A stretch of DNA of 64,000 nucleotides from Holophagae bacterium (lineage in GTDB: Bacteria > Acidobacteriota > Holophagae > Acanthopleuribacterales > Acanthopleuribacteraceae). The notes beneath the pieces are model-generated. The model made no database searches, was not told where the DNA came from, and saw only the letters and a list, made by a program, of their open reading frames with translations. How positions within the stretch are numbered: the first letter of the stretch is position 1; every line of letters starts with the position of its first letter. This document shows positions 19,691 to 31,300 of the stretch, one piece after another. The position numbers were made by a program, and so were the translations under genes. The stretch covers positions 186,001 to 250,000 of the forward strand of contig JAUIFE010000010.1 of assembly GCA_030429565.1 (NCBI GenBank). The letters run 5' to 3'.

Positions 19691-20877
19691 ATGCGATTCT
19701 TGGCGACTAAATCGCAAAATTTGTCGCGCTGCAACATCTTGTTAAAATGCTCGGCGAGCTTGGCAGCAGACCTTCACTTTCTTCAACACTACTTGCACCA
19801 GCACTTTGCGCGATGTCACTCACCAGAATCGGTCAGATTAGGTGAGAATGCACCGAGCCTCGGGTTTACACGATTCCACATCTCCTAACCTGTTTCGTTC
19901 CAGACCTTAGTTCCCCCATCATCATGATTGTGATCGTGCTTAAGGTGCCTGTCTAAAAATCAGTTGTTGCAGTTCCAAACAGGTGCGGACTTATGCAAAA
20001 ACCGGCACGGCGATATCCGCCAGCAGCAAGTAGTACCGTGAACCGCGTAACGGAGCCACGCCCACAAGGTTGACAAGGGGGCCCGATGCGATCCCGATCG
20101 CCAACGCCGACCAGGTCAGCCGTTGGTCAGGGTAATGCGAAGTGTGCGATAGTCCGGCGATGAAACGCTCGTCCACGCTGGTGAGCTAGACCACCAAAAG
20201 AACAAGGGCGTAATGGGTTGTGCTGCTCTGGATGGTGGACGAACAAGCCCGGCTATAGGGCCGCAACCAACCTCGATCCGTAGACGGCCTGATTGGGTCG
20301 ACGGTTCTTGCGGTGAGCCAACCAAGCCTCGCGAACCTGCTCGGCTTGATCGGCGTAGGTGTCCAAGGCGGCCGTAGCGTAAACGAAATAGCTCTGTTGT
20401 CATTACCTGACTGAGGTCTTCGTTGCGCCTTGGCCGGAGCGATCAACCCCAAACCCGGGCAAGTGGTTCAGCTCCAGCACAGGATCCGCCACGAAAGCGG
20501 TTCAGCTCCAGCACAGGATCCGCCACGAAAGTCGCCTCGTCACTGCCGGCCAGAAAAGACGCGATGCGCACCGATGTTGCCTCGTCGCGAACGCACTCAA
20601 TGGCGTAGCTTGACGATTGAGTCGCAGCTCCTCGCCTTTCGCTGGTCAGCTGCATGAGGGGACGCCCAGCAAAATGCCGCACTAGTGCGCGCTTATGAAT
20701 GCGAATCCCCTGCATTTTCTAACCTCGTTTCCTAACAACCCCTTACGCGAGGAAAACCGGTTGAATCGCAAACTTTGGTTTTCACCGGAGACCTGACTAT
20801 CGCGTTGCTTTATGGCATGCCTCCTTCTTTTAAAACTTTACCGATTCCAAAACACCTTAATTTAAGATAATTTTTGA
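19691..20877. other. Gene-poor stretch with degenerate coding-like fragments
   Basis: No convincing complete gene is present. Short coding-like fragments occur on the minus strand, for example a helical run around 20270-20390 (read as YADQAEQVREAW...) and another around 19990-20180, but stops interrupt them and neither matches a family I recognise. Base composition changes several times. The stretch looks like scar tissue from insertion events next to the defence island. The promoter of the downstream glycosyltransferase should lie in the AT-rich 20720-20877. Confidence 0.4.
20464..20531. repeat. 34-bp direct tandem repeat, two copies
   Basis: Copies at 20464-20497 and 20498-20531 are identical except for the first base. 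They lie inside the degenerate stretch. A 34-bp unit breaks a reading frame, so the duplication argues against a functional gene across this site. There are only two copies and no spacer, so it is not a CRISPR. Confidence 0.9.
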
Positions 20878-21702
20878 GTGAAATTTATTTACCGCCATGA
20901 GACAATGGTCGCCCTGCCACTAAAACAGGCGGAGTACCGCATTCAGGAATCGTCGGTGTCCTCACTTTTACTTTTAATTCCCACGTATAACGAATTCGGC
21001 AATGTCACGCCGATTGCCACCGAGCTCTGGGCACTTTTACCCGAAGCGCACCTCCTGTTTGTCGACGACGGCTCCACCGATGGGACACGTGAAGAACTGG
21101 CCCATCTGGCCCGCGATCCGCGTTGTCACCTGCTCCTTCGGGACCAGAAGCGCGGCCTGGGTGACGCCTATCGCGCCGCTTTCGCCTGGGGCCTGGCACG
21201 CCATTACACCTGGCTTTGTCAAATGGACGCCGACGGCTCCCATCGCCCCCAAGATATCGCGCGACTCTGGCACGGCCGCCACGCTGCTGAATTATTGATC
21301 GGCTCGAGACATGTGGCTCAAGCCGGTCCCATCGCAATGTCACCGGCACGACGCGCCCTTTCTTTTTGCGGCTCGGTGCTGGCGAGGCACCTCCTAAAAT
21401 TACCGATTCGCGATGTCACCGGTGGCTGCAACGCCTGGCATCGCGACCTGCTCTTACGCATGAATTGGCAAGATGCCGGCGCAGGCGGTTTTGCGATTCA
21501 AATCGAACTCAAAGAACGCGCGGTACGGGCCGGTGCCCGTTTCCACGAAACACCGATCCATTTCCTAGCACGATCCCGCGGCCGCTCGAAGCTGAGTCGG
21601 CGCGACATTCACGAAGCGCTTGCGCTCATTATTCGTCTTAAAACCAAACCCACCCATTTTCACCAAGCCTCTGTCTCGCCACCTTCTTTTTTCTCTTTAT
21701 AA
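20878..21702 (+). CDS. Family 2 glycosyltransferase, polyprenol-phosphate mannose synthase-like
   Basis: The 274-residue protein shows the dolichol/polyprenol-phosphate mannosyltransferase signature: IPTYNE (~34), VDDGSTDGT (~62-70), QMDADGSHRP (~114) with the metal-binding DxD, RDVTGGCNAWHR (~180) and RGRSKLSRRD near the end. There is no C-terminal membrane domain. It would transfer a hexose from a nucleotide sugar to polyprenyl phosphate on the cytoplasmic face of the inner membrane, giving a donor for glycosylation outside. The start could be the GTG at 20878 or the ATG at 20905; neither has a clear ribosome site. The following 183 nt (21703-21885) hold no gene. Its closeness to giant exported proteins suggests, but does not show, that it serves their glycosylation. 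Confidence 0.82.
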   Translation: MKFIYRHETMVALPLKQAEYRIQESSVSSLLLLIPTYNEFGNVTPIATELWALLPEAHLLFVDDGSTDGTREELAHLARDPRCHLLLRDQKRGLGDAYRAAFAWGLARHYTWLCQMDADGSHRPQDIARLWHGRHAAELLIGSRHVAQAGPIAMSPARRALSFCGSVLARHLLKLPIRDVTGGCNAWHRDLLLRMNWQDAGAGGFAIQIELKERAVRAGARFHETPIHFLARSRGRSKLSRRDIHEALALIIRLKTKPTHFHQASVSPPSFFSL

Positions 21703-21885
21703 AACCTTTTTTGGACGAGCGACCGGCACCAACTAACCCCACGCACTGACCAAACCCCCCTAAGCCTTTCACTTTGTGCTTAGTCACCGCAACCGATTCG
21801 AACCGAGGTACCGGCTTCGAACACCAGAACCCACTCTGTTTTTTCTATACCAACTTATGACATTGAACCAACGCATGAGGTTTTT

Positions 21886-22305
21886 ATGTTCACCTTTACT
21901 TCCCTTCTATGGCCACTGCTTTGCTCGGTTTTGAGCCTCCAAGCACCTGCCATGGCCAACGAGACGGCGTCACTTGAGCGCGCCCGCGGCCATTTCAGGA
22001 ACCGATCCATTCAGGAACTGGCGGTCGTTCAGTTTCGCGACGGCCGCGCCCTGATACGGGTTGCCCAAGAACGTGCGGTCATCCGCGTCGGCGACCAAGT
22101 CGGCCAGGGAGGCTGGCAGGTGGCGGCAGTCACCAGCAAACACGTGCTGTTGCAACAAGGCGAGCGATTCGCGGTTATGGAACCGCAAGCGGACGGCGTC
22201 GGTCACCCACGGATGCTCGCACCGGCCGAAGTGCCGCCCTATTTGAAACAAGGGCCCACCACCGCGCCGACCAAACACAAATCAGCGTCGGCTCGCCGGA
22301 ACTAG
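21886..22305 (+). CDS. Small secreted protein with a GspC/PilP-like domain
   Basis: The 139-residue protein begins with a Sec signal peptide (about residues 1-24, cut near AMA-NE). The mature part has one compact beta-rich stretch (~45-100) with the pattern 'A..RV..Q..VIRVGDQVG..GW.V..V....VLL..GE'. This recalls the homology region of type II secretion GspC and pilus PilP proteins, which acts in the periplasm as a docking module. The C-terminus is Pro/Lys rich and disordered. GAGG at 21877-21880 serves the ATG. The gene is 53 nt before the giant secreted protein, so it may be a periplasmic helper for its export. The family assignment is by pattern only. Confidence 0.5.
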   Translation: MFTFTSLLWPLLCSVLSLQAPAMANETASLERARGHFRNRSIQELAVVQFRDGRALIRVAQERAVIRVGDQVGQGGWQVAAVTSKHVLLQQGERFAVMEPQADGVGHPRMLAPAEVPPYLKQGPTTAPTKHKSASARRN

Positions 22306-22358
22306 CTGCTGATCGAAAACAAACCCTTTCGATTTACTGACATACCAAGGATCAAGCC

Positions 22359-25300
22359 ATGTCCTCTTCCCGTTGGATGTTCCTTTGGGCACTCTGTGCC
22401 GCGACACCTTTGCTGCTGAGCGGCGAGGCGCCAACATGTGCGGTCGTCTTCCCCGACGCGGTGGTCAAACACGACCCAACCGTCAACAAACGCGGCGCTG
22501 AAGAAATGCAGCTAAGTCTGATTGACGGCAATGTGATTGTGGTCCGTTACACGGGTGATGCCAATGCCTTCACCCATCTGGCGGGAGGTTTGTTTGATCC
22601 CGCCCCACGCCAAGCGCTGCTTGAGTCGATGTACGGGCACCTTGCCGATGTTTATGATTTCGTGGTAGTTGCAAGCGATTTCAGTTACATCGACGGCGCG
22701 CTGGCCTTTTATGTGGCCGTCCAAAACGACACCCAGGGCATTGGGCTCGATCTGTTTGACCAAAGCAGCGATTACCACAGTAACGGTCGCCTGCAGGGCA
22801 TCATCGAATTGGGTAACCTCGACAAGTACCGCGATGACGCGGTGATCGACCCGGACCGATTTCGCGGCACAGTCCTGCACGAAATCGGGCACCGCTGGTT
22901 GGCCTGGGTCGATTATTTGAAGGACAACCAGGTTAGCAACCATTTGTTGCAAAACCCGCGCGGTCACTGGAGCTTCCTGTTGGACAGCGACGGCTCTTAC
23001 TTCTACGGTCACGATTGGCTTCACACGGGTAACAGTACCTACCGCGCGGGCGAAATCACCACCCGTTACAGCGATCTCGATTTGTACCTGATGGGGTTCC
23101 TCGCGCCGGCGCAAGTGGCGCCGATGACGTTGTTGCACAGCAGCGCGGTGGCCGATCATTCGGATCGTTTCCCACAAGCCAATGCCCAAATCAGTGCGAC
23201 CCCGGAAACGGTCAGCATCGATCAAGTGATTGCCGTCGAGGGCACACGTGTGCCGGCGGCGGACGGCGCCATTCGCAGTTTCCGCGTGGCATTCGTTTAC
23301 CTGCACCAGGGCGCGGCACCGGACCAAGGCCTGCGCGACCAAATCAATGCGGCCTTGGCGGGTCTCGACGCGCGTTTTCAAAGCCAAACGGTCGGATTGG
23401 GGCATCTCGATTTGCGCCCGGCAACACTCACGAGCGAAAGCGAGCAGGCCGACAGCCAGGCCGCGTTGGCCTTTTTAGACGGCCGCAAGCAGGCGCACGG
23501 TTTGTGGGAAGATCGCCCGGAAACGCTGGTCCGGGACAGCACCGCGGCCATGCAGGCACTGGCCGCTCACGGTCGTTCCATCACCAATGAAATCACCTTG
23601 TTGCGCGGCTTACACGATCGCAATCACGACGAAACGGCGCGTATTCTGACCACGCTGCATGCGGTTGGCGAACGCGACCCGGCGCGGCGTGACAGCCTGC
23701 TGGCGGCACAACAAGCAAACGGTGGGTTCGCCTTGCGCGCGGGTTACGAAGCCAACGCCCTGGATACGGCGTTGGCGCTACAGGCCTTGGCCGCTTTGAA
23801 CGACACGGCAAGCAACGCCGCGATAGGCCAAGTCTTGGCCTATTTGCAGGCGCAGCGCCACAACCTTGCCGGTTGGGGCCGCCAGGCCGGTGATCCGTAC
23901 ACCACCGCCGTGGTTTTGACGGCCCTGTCGGCTCAGACGGTTGATCAGGGTGCGGCTGTGCAAACGATGAAACAGCAGGCGACGGCTTGGTTACTGACCC
24001 GGCAGAGCGCCCAAGGTGCGGTCGGCTTCAGCGACGCCGACGTGGCGGTTACGGGCGCGGTGCTGCGGTCCTTGGCCGACGACAACAGTTCGGACGCGCG
24101 TGCGCGGCAATTTTTGATGCGCAGCCAGGCAAACGACGGCTCGTGGAACCACCACGTGCGCGACACAGCCGCCGCGCTGTTGGGTTTACGCGCGGCCGAA
24201 ACACTGCAGGCGGCGGACTTGGTGCTTTCCCGCGACCGCGTGCAACTCATTCCCGAACCACCGATTCCCGGCCAAGCGCTGAACGTCCAACTGAACCTGG
24301 CCAACAACGGCGCGGTTGCGGCCGAAAATACCCGTGTCCAGCTTTACAACGGCGACCCCGATCAAGGCGGCCTGCTGGTGGCGGAGTCGGCATTAGCCGA
24401 GCCGCTCGCGGCCGGCGCCGACCGCGATTTATCCCTGATTTGGACGGTCCCCGCCGAAACGACGAGTTTGTTTTTGGTGCTGAGGGCGACGACCACCAGT
24501 GCCGAAGGCAATCCGGCCGACAATCGTCTGTTGTGGACCTTCTCCGGTGACAATAACGGCCCAGACGCGGCCCTCAACGCCGCCTCCACCTTCTTTTCAA
24601 GCCTCGAACCGGCCCTTGGCGAGACCTTGTCCATCGTTACCACGGTCGAAAACCAAGGCAATCAGGACATCACCGCCGCCACCCTAACCCTTTATGACGG
24701 TGACCCCGACCTGGGTCTGATCCTTGTCGGCCCCACAGCGTTGCCGATCTTGCCGGCGGGCGGCGCCCCGGTCACGGCGGAAATGCAGTGGCTGGTGAAC
24801 GGCACCTTGGGCGCACGCAATTTGGTCCTGGCGGTGCAGGCACCCGACGATCTTCGCGCGACAAATGACCGCGTGCAACGCACGATCACCGTCACCACGG
24901 CGGCGGACGGCGTCGATGTGGGTATCGAACCGTTTAGTCTGGTGCTGACGCCGAACACCTATCAGACGATGCCGCAACAAACGCGTTTCGCCTTCAGCTT
25001 GGTCAACAAAGGCAACCAATCACCGGATCCGGTCACGTTGGAAGTGTGGCGGGGTTTACCGGAAGCCGGCGGCAGCGTGGTGGCGGCACAAACGGTCAGC
25101 TTCGCGGGTGAAACCCGCCTTGATGCGGCGCTGGATGTCACGATGAACCGTCTGGGCGACCACGATTGGGTGGTGCGGGCGGTGCCGACAGGCAGCGACG
25201 TGCGCACAGCCGACAACCGCGTTGTGCACAGTTTAAACGGTTTGGCTTACGACGACTTTGAAGTGGTGACCGACAGCTTAGCGATCAGTCCAGGGCTAAC

Positions 25301-28300
25301 CGGAACGACCAATACCTTGTCGGTCACCATTCACAATTACCACGTCCAACCGCGCCAAGCTGTGCGCGTGCGTTTTGAAGCGGATTTGGACGGCGCAACG
25401 CAAACGCTGGCCGAAACCACGACCGCATTGCCGGCGCTGGGCCAAACCACGGTCCGTGCGACTTGGCCGGCGCCGGACCAACCGCAAAACGGAACCCTGC
25501 GCGTCCTGGTCGATCCCGAAAACCAAGTGACCGAACTCGACGAAGACGACAACCAACTGACGATCCCGCTGATCACCCTCGACGATACGCTCGCCAACCT
25601 GCGCATTAGCGCGGCCGATCTGAGCTTGTCGCCAGGTCCCTATGTCGAAGGCGAAGCCCTGACCTTAAACGCAACGGTTCACAATAGCGGCCGCGTTGAT
25701 GTCGCCTCGGCAGAAATCAACCTCTACCTGGACAGCACGGCCAATCCACCCTTAACAGCAGCGATTCCCATCAACGACCTGGCGGCGGGTACCTTTCAAA
25801 CAGTTCAATTTAACCTGGATCCGATCCCATTTCGCGGCAGTCACGCTCTGTTAGTGAGGGTGCAAACGGCCGACAATGAATCCAATACCGATGACAACCT
25901 GGCCTACTTGCCGATTCATGTGGCGGGCGGCCCCAACGCGGCGTTCGGCCCGACACCGATTGCGCTGGCACCGGCTTGGCCGGCGGAAGGCGAAACGGTC
26001 ACGGCCACCATTGCCCTACAAAACGCGGGGGCGACGGCGGCGAACAACCTTGCGGTCGTGCTGCGTGACGGTGACGAAACGGGTGCGATCCTCGCGCAAA
26101 CCACGCTTGATTTGGCGCCCGGCCATGCCGAGGTAGCGCTTTCCTTTACCATTCCCAACGGTTTGCGCCGTATCCTGTGCCTGCTTGACCCCGACGATCA
26201 GATCAGCGAGCAAGTGGAAACGGATAACCGTGCGCAACTGGGTTTTTTACCGCGCCAAGGTGATTTTGGCGTCGACAGCGCCATTTTCTCGCCCAATGAT
26301 GACGGTGTTCAGGATCAAGTCACCTTGTTCTGGGACCGTGTCGAGTCGCCTTTAACACTGATACTACGGGACTTACGCGGGCAACGACTGCGTGAATGGC
26401 GCGATTTACCGGCGGCGGGCGCGCGTGTTTGGAACGGCCGCGACCAAAACGACGCGATTGTCCCGGACGGTTTTTATCGCTTTGAACTGCACGATCCCAA
26501 TGGTGGTTTCGTGTTGCGGGACCTCACCGTTTCGGTTGATACCGACCAATTACCGATTCGCGACGCACTCGCTGAAACCGAACCCGGCTTTTTTAACCGC
26601 CTCGACGAATCGGTGGTCGTTGACAACTGGCTGGGGTGGACCGACGACAGTAGCGCCGTGATTGCGACGGGTTTGGCTTCGGGACCGGAAATATTGCCAC
26701 CCAATTTGGTCGCGCCCGATGGTTCCGGTGCCACTTCGTTTGGTGAGCCGATGGAAAACCCAACGGTTTTCACGCTGACGGGACGACCGGGTTCGTTTCT
26801 TTTCGCCAACCACGATTTCAATATCGACGCCGAGCGCGTGCTGCACTACGGTCCGGGCATGGTCGTCCTTGATGATTTCAATTTGGAGCCAGGCGAAGAG
26901 GCTGCCGCGTGGGTCGACCAAACCCGTTTGCTGATTTACGACCGTTGGAACAGCCTGTTCCGTTTGCTCGATTTTTCGACTCAAGAACAGGTTGAGCTCG
27001 AAGGTCCGGGCCGCGCATGGGGCAGTGTACGCACGATTGCCGTCTACAAGGACGGCCTTTATTTCCTCGAACAGACTTCCTCGGGCGGGACGCGGCAATT
27101 CGCCGTTTACCGCCTGAACCTTGACGGAACCAACCCCCAACGCATCCACGACCTGGCTAATTTCGGACAAGGCGACGAGGGGCGCACGTTGGCCCGACAG
27201 GGCCGCTATTGGGCGATACACCTTGGCGACAGTCAATTCGGCCAACCCAACGACCTGGTTTTCCTCGACCTTGAGACGGATCGCATCAGTCGTTGGCGCG
27301 ATCGGTTTCCGGATACCGCGCCGCAACCGGACGGGGTCATGAGTGACGCGCGTTTGTTCCTTGCTTCGGGCTACGACGGCAACACGGGTATTCTGCAAGA
27401 TTGGGTAACGGATCGTCGCTATGCGGTCGACGCCGATCAAATCGCGCTAATGCGCGGGTTACTCGCGCCCAACGGGGCAACCGCGGCCACGGCGCAGCAG
27501 CCCTGGGGCGTCGGCCTGTACACCACCCACCTCAACCTTGCGTTGCTGGCGGAAGCGCAAGTCATTGACAACACCAGCGTGCGTTTGTTCGGAACGGTGG
27601 CGGACCGCCGGTTACAGGACTGGCGTTTGGATTACGCGAGCGTGGCGGCGCCGGATACGTGGCTGGCGAGCGGTCTTAGCGGCACTTTCCCGATTTACGA
27701 CGGCACGATCACCCATTGGATCCCCCCGCAGCCAGGCGCCTACTTGTTGCGTTTGACCCTGCGCGACCATGCCGGCAACCAAACGACCCGTCTGCTGGCG
27801 GTGACGGTTGACGGCACCCTTCCCTACCACCAGCTCAATGCGGCGCCTTTGTTGATCTCGCCCAACAGCGACGGCGTTCAAGATGCGGTTGACCTGAACT
27901 TTGAGGTGCGCGATCCCTTCGAAGCGAACCTGATTGTGCGCAATGCCGAAGGGATCGCGGTGCGACAAATGACGCGTTACTTCGGTGACCCCGGTCCGGC
28001 GGCGATGACCTGGGACGGCCGCGACGGCGGCGGTGCCTTGCTGGCCGACGGCAGCTATCAACTCAGTTTTAACGACGTCACCTACGATGTCATTGTCGAT
28101 ACCACGCCGCCGGAACTGGCACTGCGTTTTGACGCCCCGATCCGTGCGGGCAACGACCAAGGTACACTGGATCTGATTAGCAACACCTACCTCGAAGTGC
28201 GCGATCCGCTCTTGCGCGAATGGATTCTCTCCCGGCAGGCCGGCGACGGTGAACCTTGGTCTGAATTGCGCCGGGACACGCGGCCCATCACCACCTCGGC

Positions 28301-31300
28301 TGAGGAACCGGAACGCTTGCTGACCCGTCAGGTTGTGTTCGGCGCCACCTTCCGTTTGGAAGCGGTGGATGCGGCGGGCAACCAGGCGGTTCTGACGCAA
28401 AACGCCGACATAACGCCGCAAATTTGGACGATGGCCGGCGCAGGTCCCTTCCGCGAAACGGACGACAGTCCTTGTTATGCAACTGCCGTCGGCCTCGGCG
28501 GCCTGGCGCGCATGCCTTATGCGGCGCTGCTACCCGCCAATCGCTTTCCCATCACGCTGACGGGTATCGAACTCGGCGATACCTGTACCCGTTTTAGTGC
28601 GTCACCGCTGGTCGAAGCTGAAACGACGGTGTTTGACGGGGCATGGTTGGAGCCAGGCCTCACCGAAGCCAATTTTCCGGCGGAAACGACCTATGTCCGT
28701 TTGGTTTTTACCGACGCCTTGGGCGGCATTCACAAAACGGAAGCCGTCCGCCGTCTATTACTCGATTTCAAGGTCGATTACCTGGGGATCGGGCCACGCC
28801 AAACACGCGGCTACCCGGTTGATTACATGCTTTCGGTGCATCGTGACAGCGGTATCCATCAACTCAGCGCCAATGTGTTGGGCACCACCGACGCCAATGG
28901 TCGCTTCGCCGACCCGGCCGTCATCGAAAGCCGAAATCTAATCGGTCCCGTTTGCGGGAAAGACAGCTACAAAGGCGTGATTTTCACGGCCTGGTGGCCC
29001 GACACCCATCCGCCACATGCAGCGAGCGGGTTGGCCAACCGCGCACCTTTTGTCTTGACCGACGTGGTGCTTAATCCGGGCGATAGCAATTCCCAGACCT
29101 TGGCGTACCTGACCGCCGGCCCCCTGTGCGCCGCTTTCAGCGTGGCCATTTATCCAGACTACAGCCAGTGTCGCCCAGCCGAGGAAGCCACCCGCCGATT
29201 TGTCGTCGAGGCGGACGGCCAAATTGATGTCCGCCCGGTAATTCAATTGTTTGCCGATGCCGGCGGCAATGTGCCGCTGGCGCCGCCCTTCCAATTAAAT
29301 GCGGTCGCCCTGGATCTCAGTCTGTTGCCTGACGCGGGTGAAAACCCGGTATACGCCACGGTTCAAGACGAAAACGGCCGCAACCTCAAATTCCGGCTCA
29401 CCGGCCGACCGGGCTTTTTGCAGTTCGACGTCCTCGGCTTTCACGAGACCGAGGGTCGGTATTTACAGCCGCTCGGCCGGCTTGTGCGCGACGAATCGCG
29501 GTTGGCGGTGGCTTTTTCCGACCAAATCGTTTGTGCAGCGACGGCCGCCGAACGTTTGCTTTACCGCACGGCGCCGAGTCAATCGCGTCCGATCATTCGC
29601 CGCAGCCTGGTGGTCGATTACGGCAGCACCCGTTTCCCCACGCCCACCGGCACGCCCACACCTAGCAGCGCTTGGCCCGTGGTCGAAGCCTGGGCGGTAC
29701 CCGAGGGCCGCGATACGCCGCGCATCAATCTCAATCTCAGCGCTTTGAGCAGTGGCGCGGTTTGGCCGGACGTCGATCTCGGGCCGTTCCTTGCCGATGA
29801 AGCCCAACGTTGGCACATTTCCCAGACCTTGATTCATCCCGATGGATTTTGCGAAACCCAGACGGCACTGATCACGTTCAGCGATCAGCAGGGCGGCACC
29901 ACCTCAGCCGGAAGCCGCATACTGACCGATCACAGCGCCGGTCAAGTGGACTTTTCACCAAATGCCGACGGGGTGCAGGATGAAGCCCGCGTGGTTTTTG
30001 AACTGGACACAGCGCAGTGGGTCGCCGCTTGGATCGAACATGTTGAAAGCACGCAAGTGGTGACCACCTTACTGGCGGGCTCGGCCGTTAGCGCCGGCAT
30101 CTCGTTCCTCAATTGGGACGGCCGCAACAGTGACGGGAACCTGGTCAGTGACGGCGTCTACCGCTTGGTGTTGGCGGCCGCCACCGACTGCGGCGCGGAA
30201 CAACGCCACAGTACCTTGCTTTACCTGGATCGCAACGCGCCGGTCGCGCTCATCCACAGCCCGAGCGGCGCCACCGATTTGCCCGCGCAAGTGTTTGTGA
30301 GTGCCGACGATGAACGCGGTTTGGCTGCAGCCCGGTTGCTCACCCATCCCGACGGCGAACCCGCCGCGTCAACAACCTTATGGTCGACGGACAGCGGGCG
30401 GTTCAGCAACCAACCGGTGACCAGCCTGGCACTGGGCGAAGCGGGCGACCACGTGCTGCTCTTGCAGGTAACCGACAAAGCCGGCAATAGCACCGAAACG
30501 TCGGTATCGGTGAGTGTGACGCCCAATCCGGTGATCGGCGCGTTGGCGTGCGACAGCGCATGGCTCTCGGCCAACGGCGACGGCCGCAACGACATCGTGA
30601 CGGCCCGTTTCAACCTGAAAGCGGCGGCAACGGTGAGCTTGACCTTAAGCGGCCCGCAAACGCAAACCCTGATCGACAACCTGGCCTTGCCGGCGGGCGA
30701 CCACCAAACCCTCATTGACGGTCGCGACAACGGCAACGCCCTCGCCGACGGAACTTACCAACTGCAACTCACCGCCCTCGCCGGCGGCGTCCACACCGCC
30801 ACACTCGACTTGATTCTCGATACTACCGCACCCTCGGTAACGGTGCGCGTTCCCGAAGAAAACGCCGTCATCGGCGCTGAAACCCTGGTCGTCGACACCC
30901 TCGTCAGCGATGCCGCGCCCGGCGACCTCGCTCAAATGCGACTCGAGCATGAAGATCCGGCCGGCCAACGCCGTTTACTGAGCGAGGGCGTGGCCCCCAC
31001 CGACGGTGAGACGGCGCGCCTAGAACCAACCAAAGACGGTCGCTACCGCCTCTTTTTGAACGCCGTCGATCAGGCCGGCAACCGCCGCAACCTCACCCGC
31101 ACCTACGTTCGTGATATCACGGCGCCCAGCCTGCATTTCGAACAGCCCGTTGCGGGAACGATTGTGGGCGACGCAAGCGTATTGCAACTCGCGGGCGTTT
31201 TTGAGGAGGTCCATCCCGACCGCCTCATTTTGAGTTTAGAACCAGAACAGGGCGACGCCGATTTACTGGCCGACCTGGGCGCCGCCCAACTCCAAGGCCG

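Noticed and set aside
19691..19888. 65-codon + strand frame as a small gene
   Set aside because: It has no ribosome site, no coding-like composition and lies at the edge of degenerate sequence.
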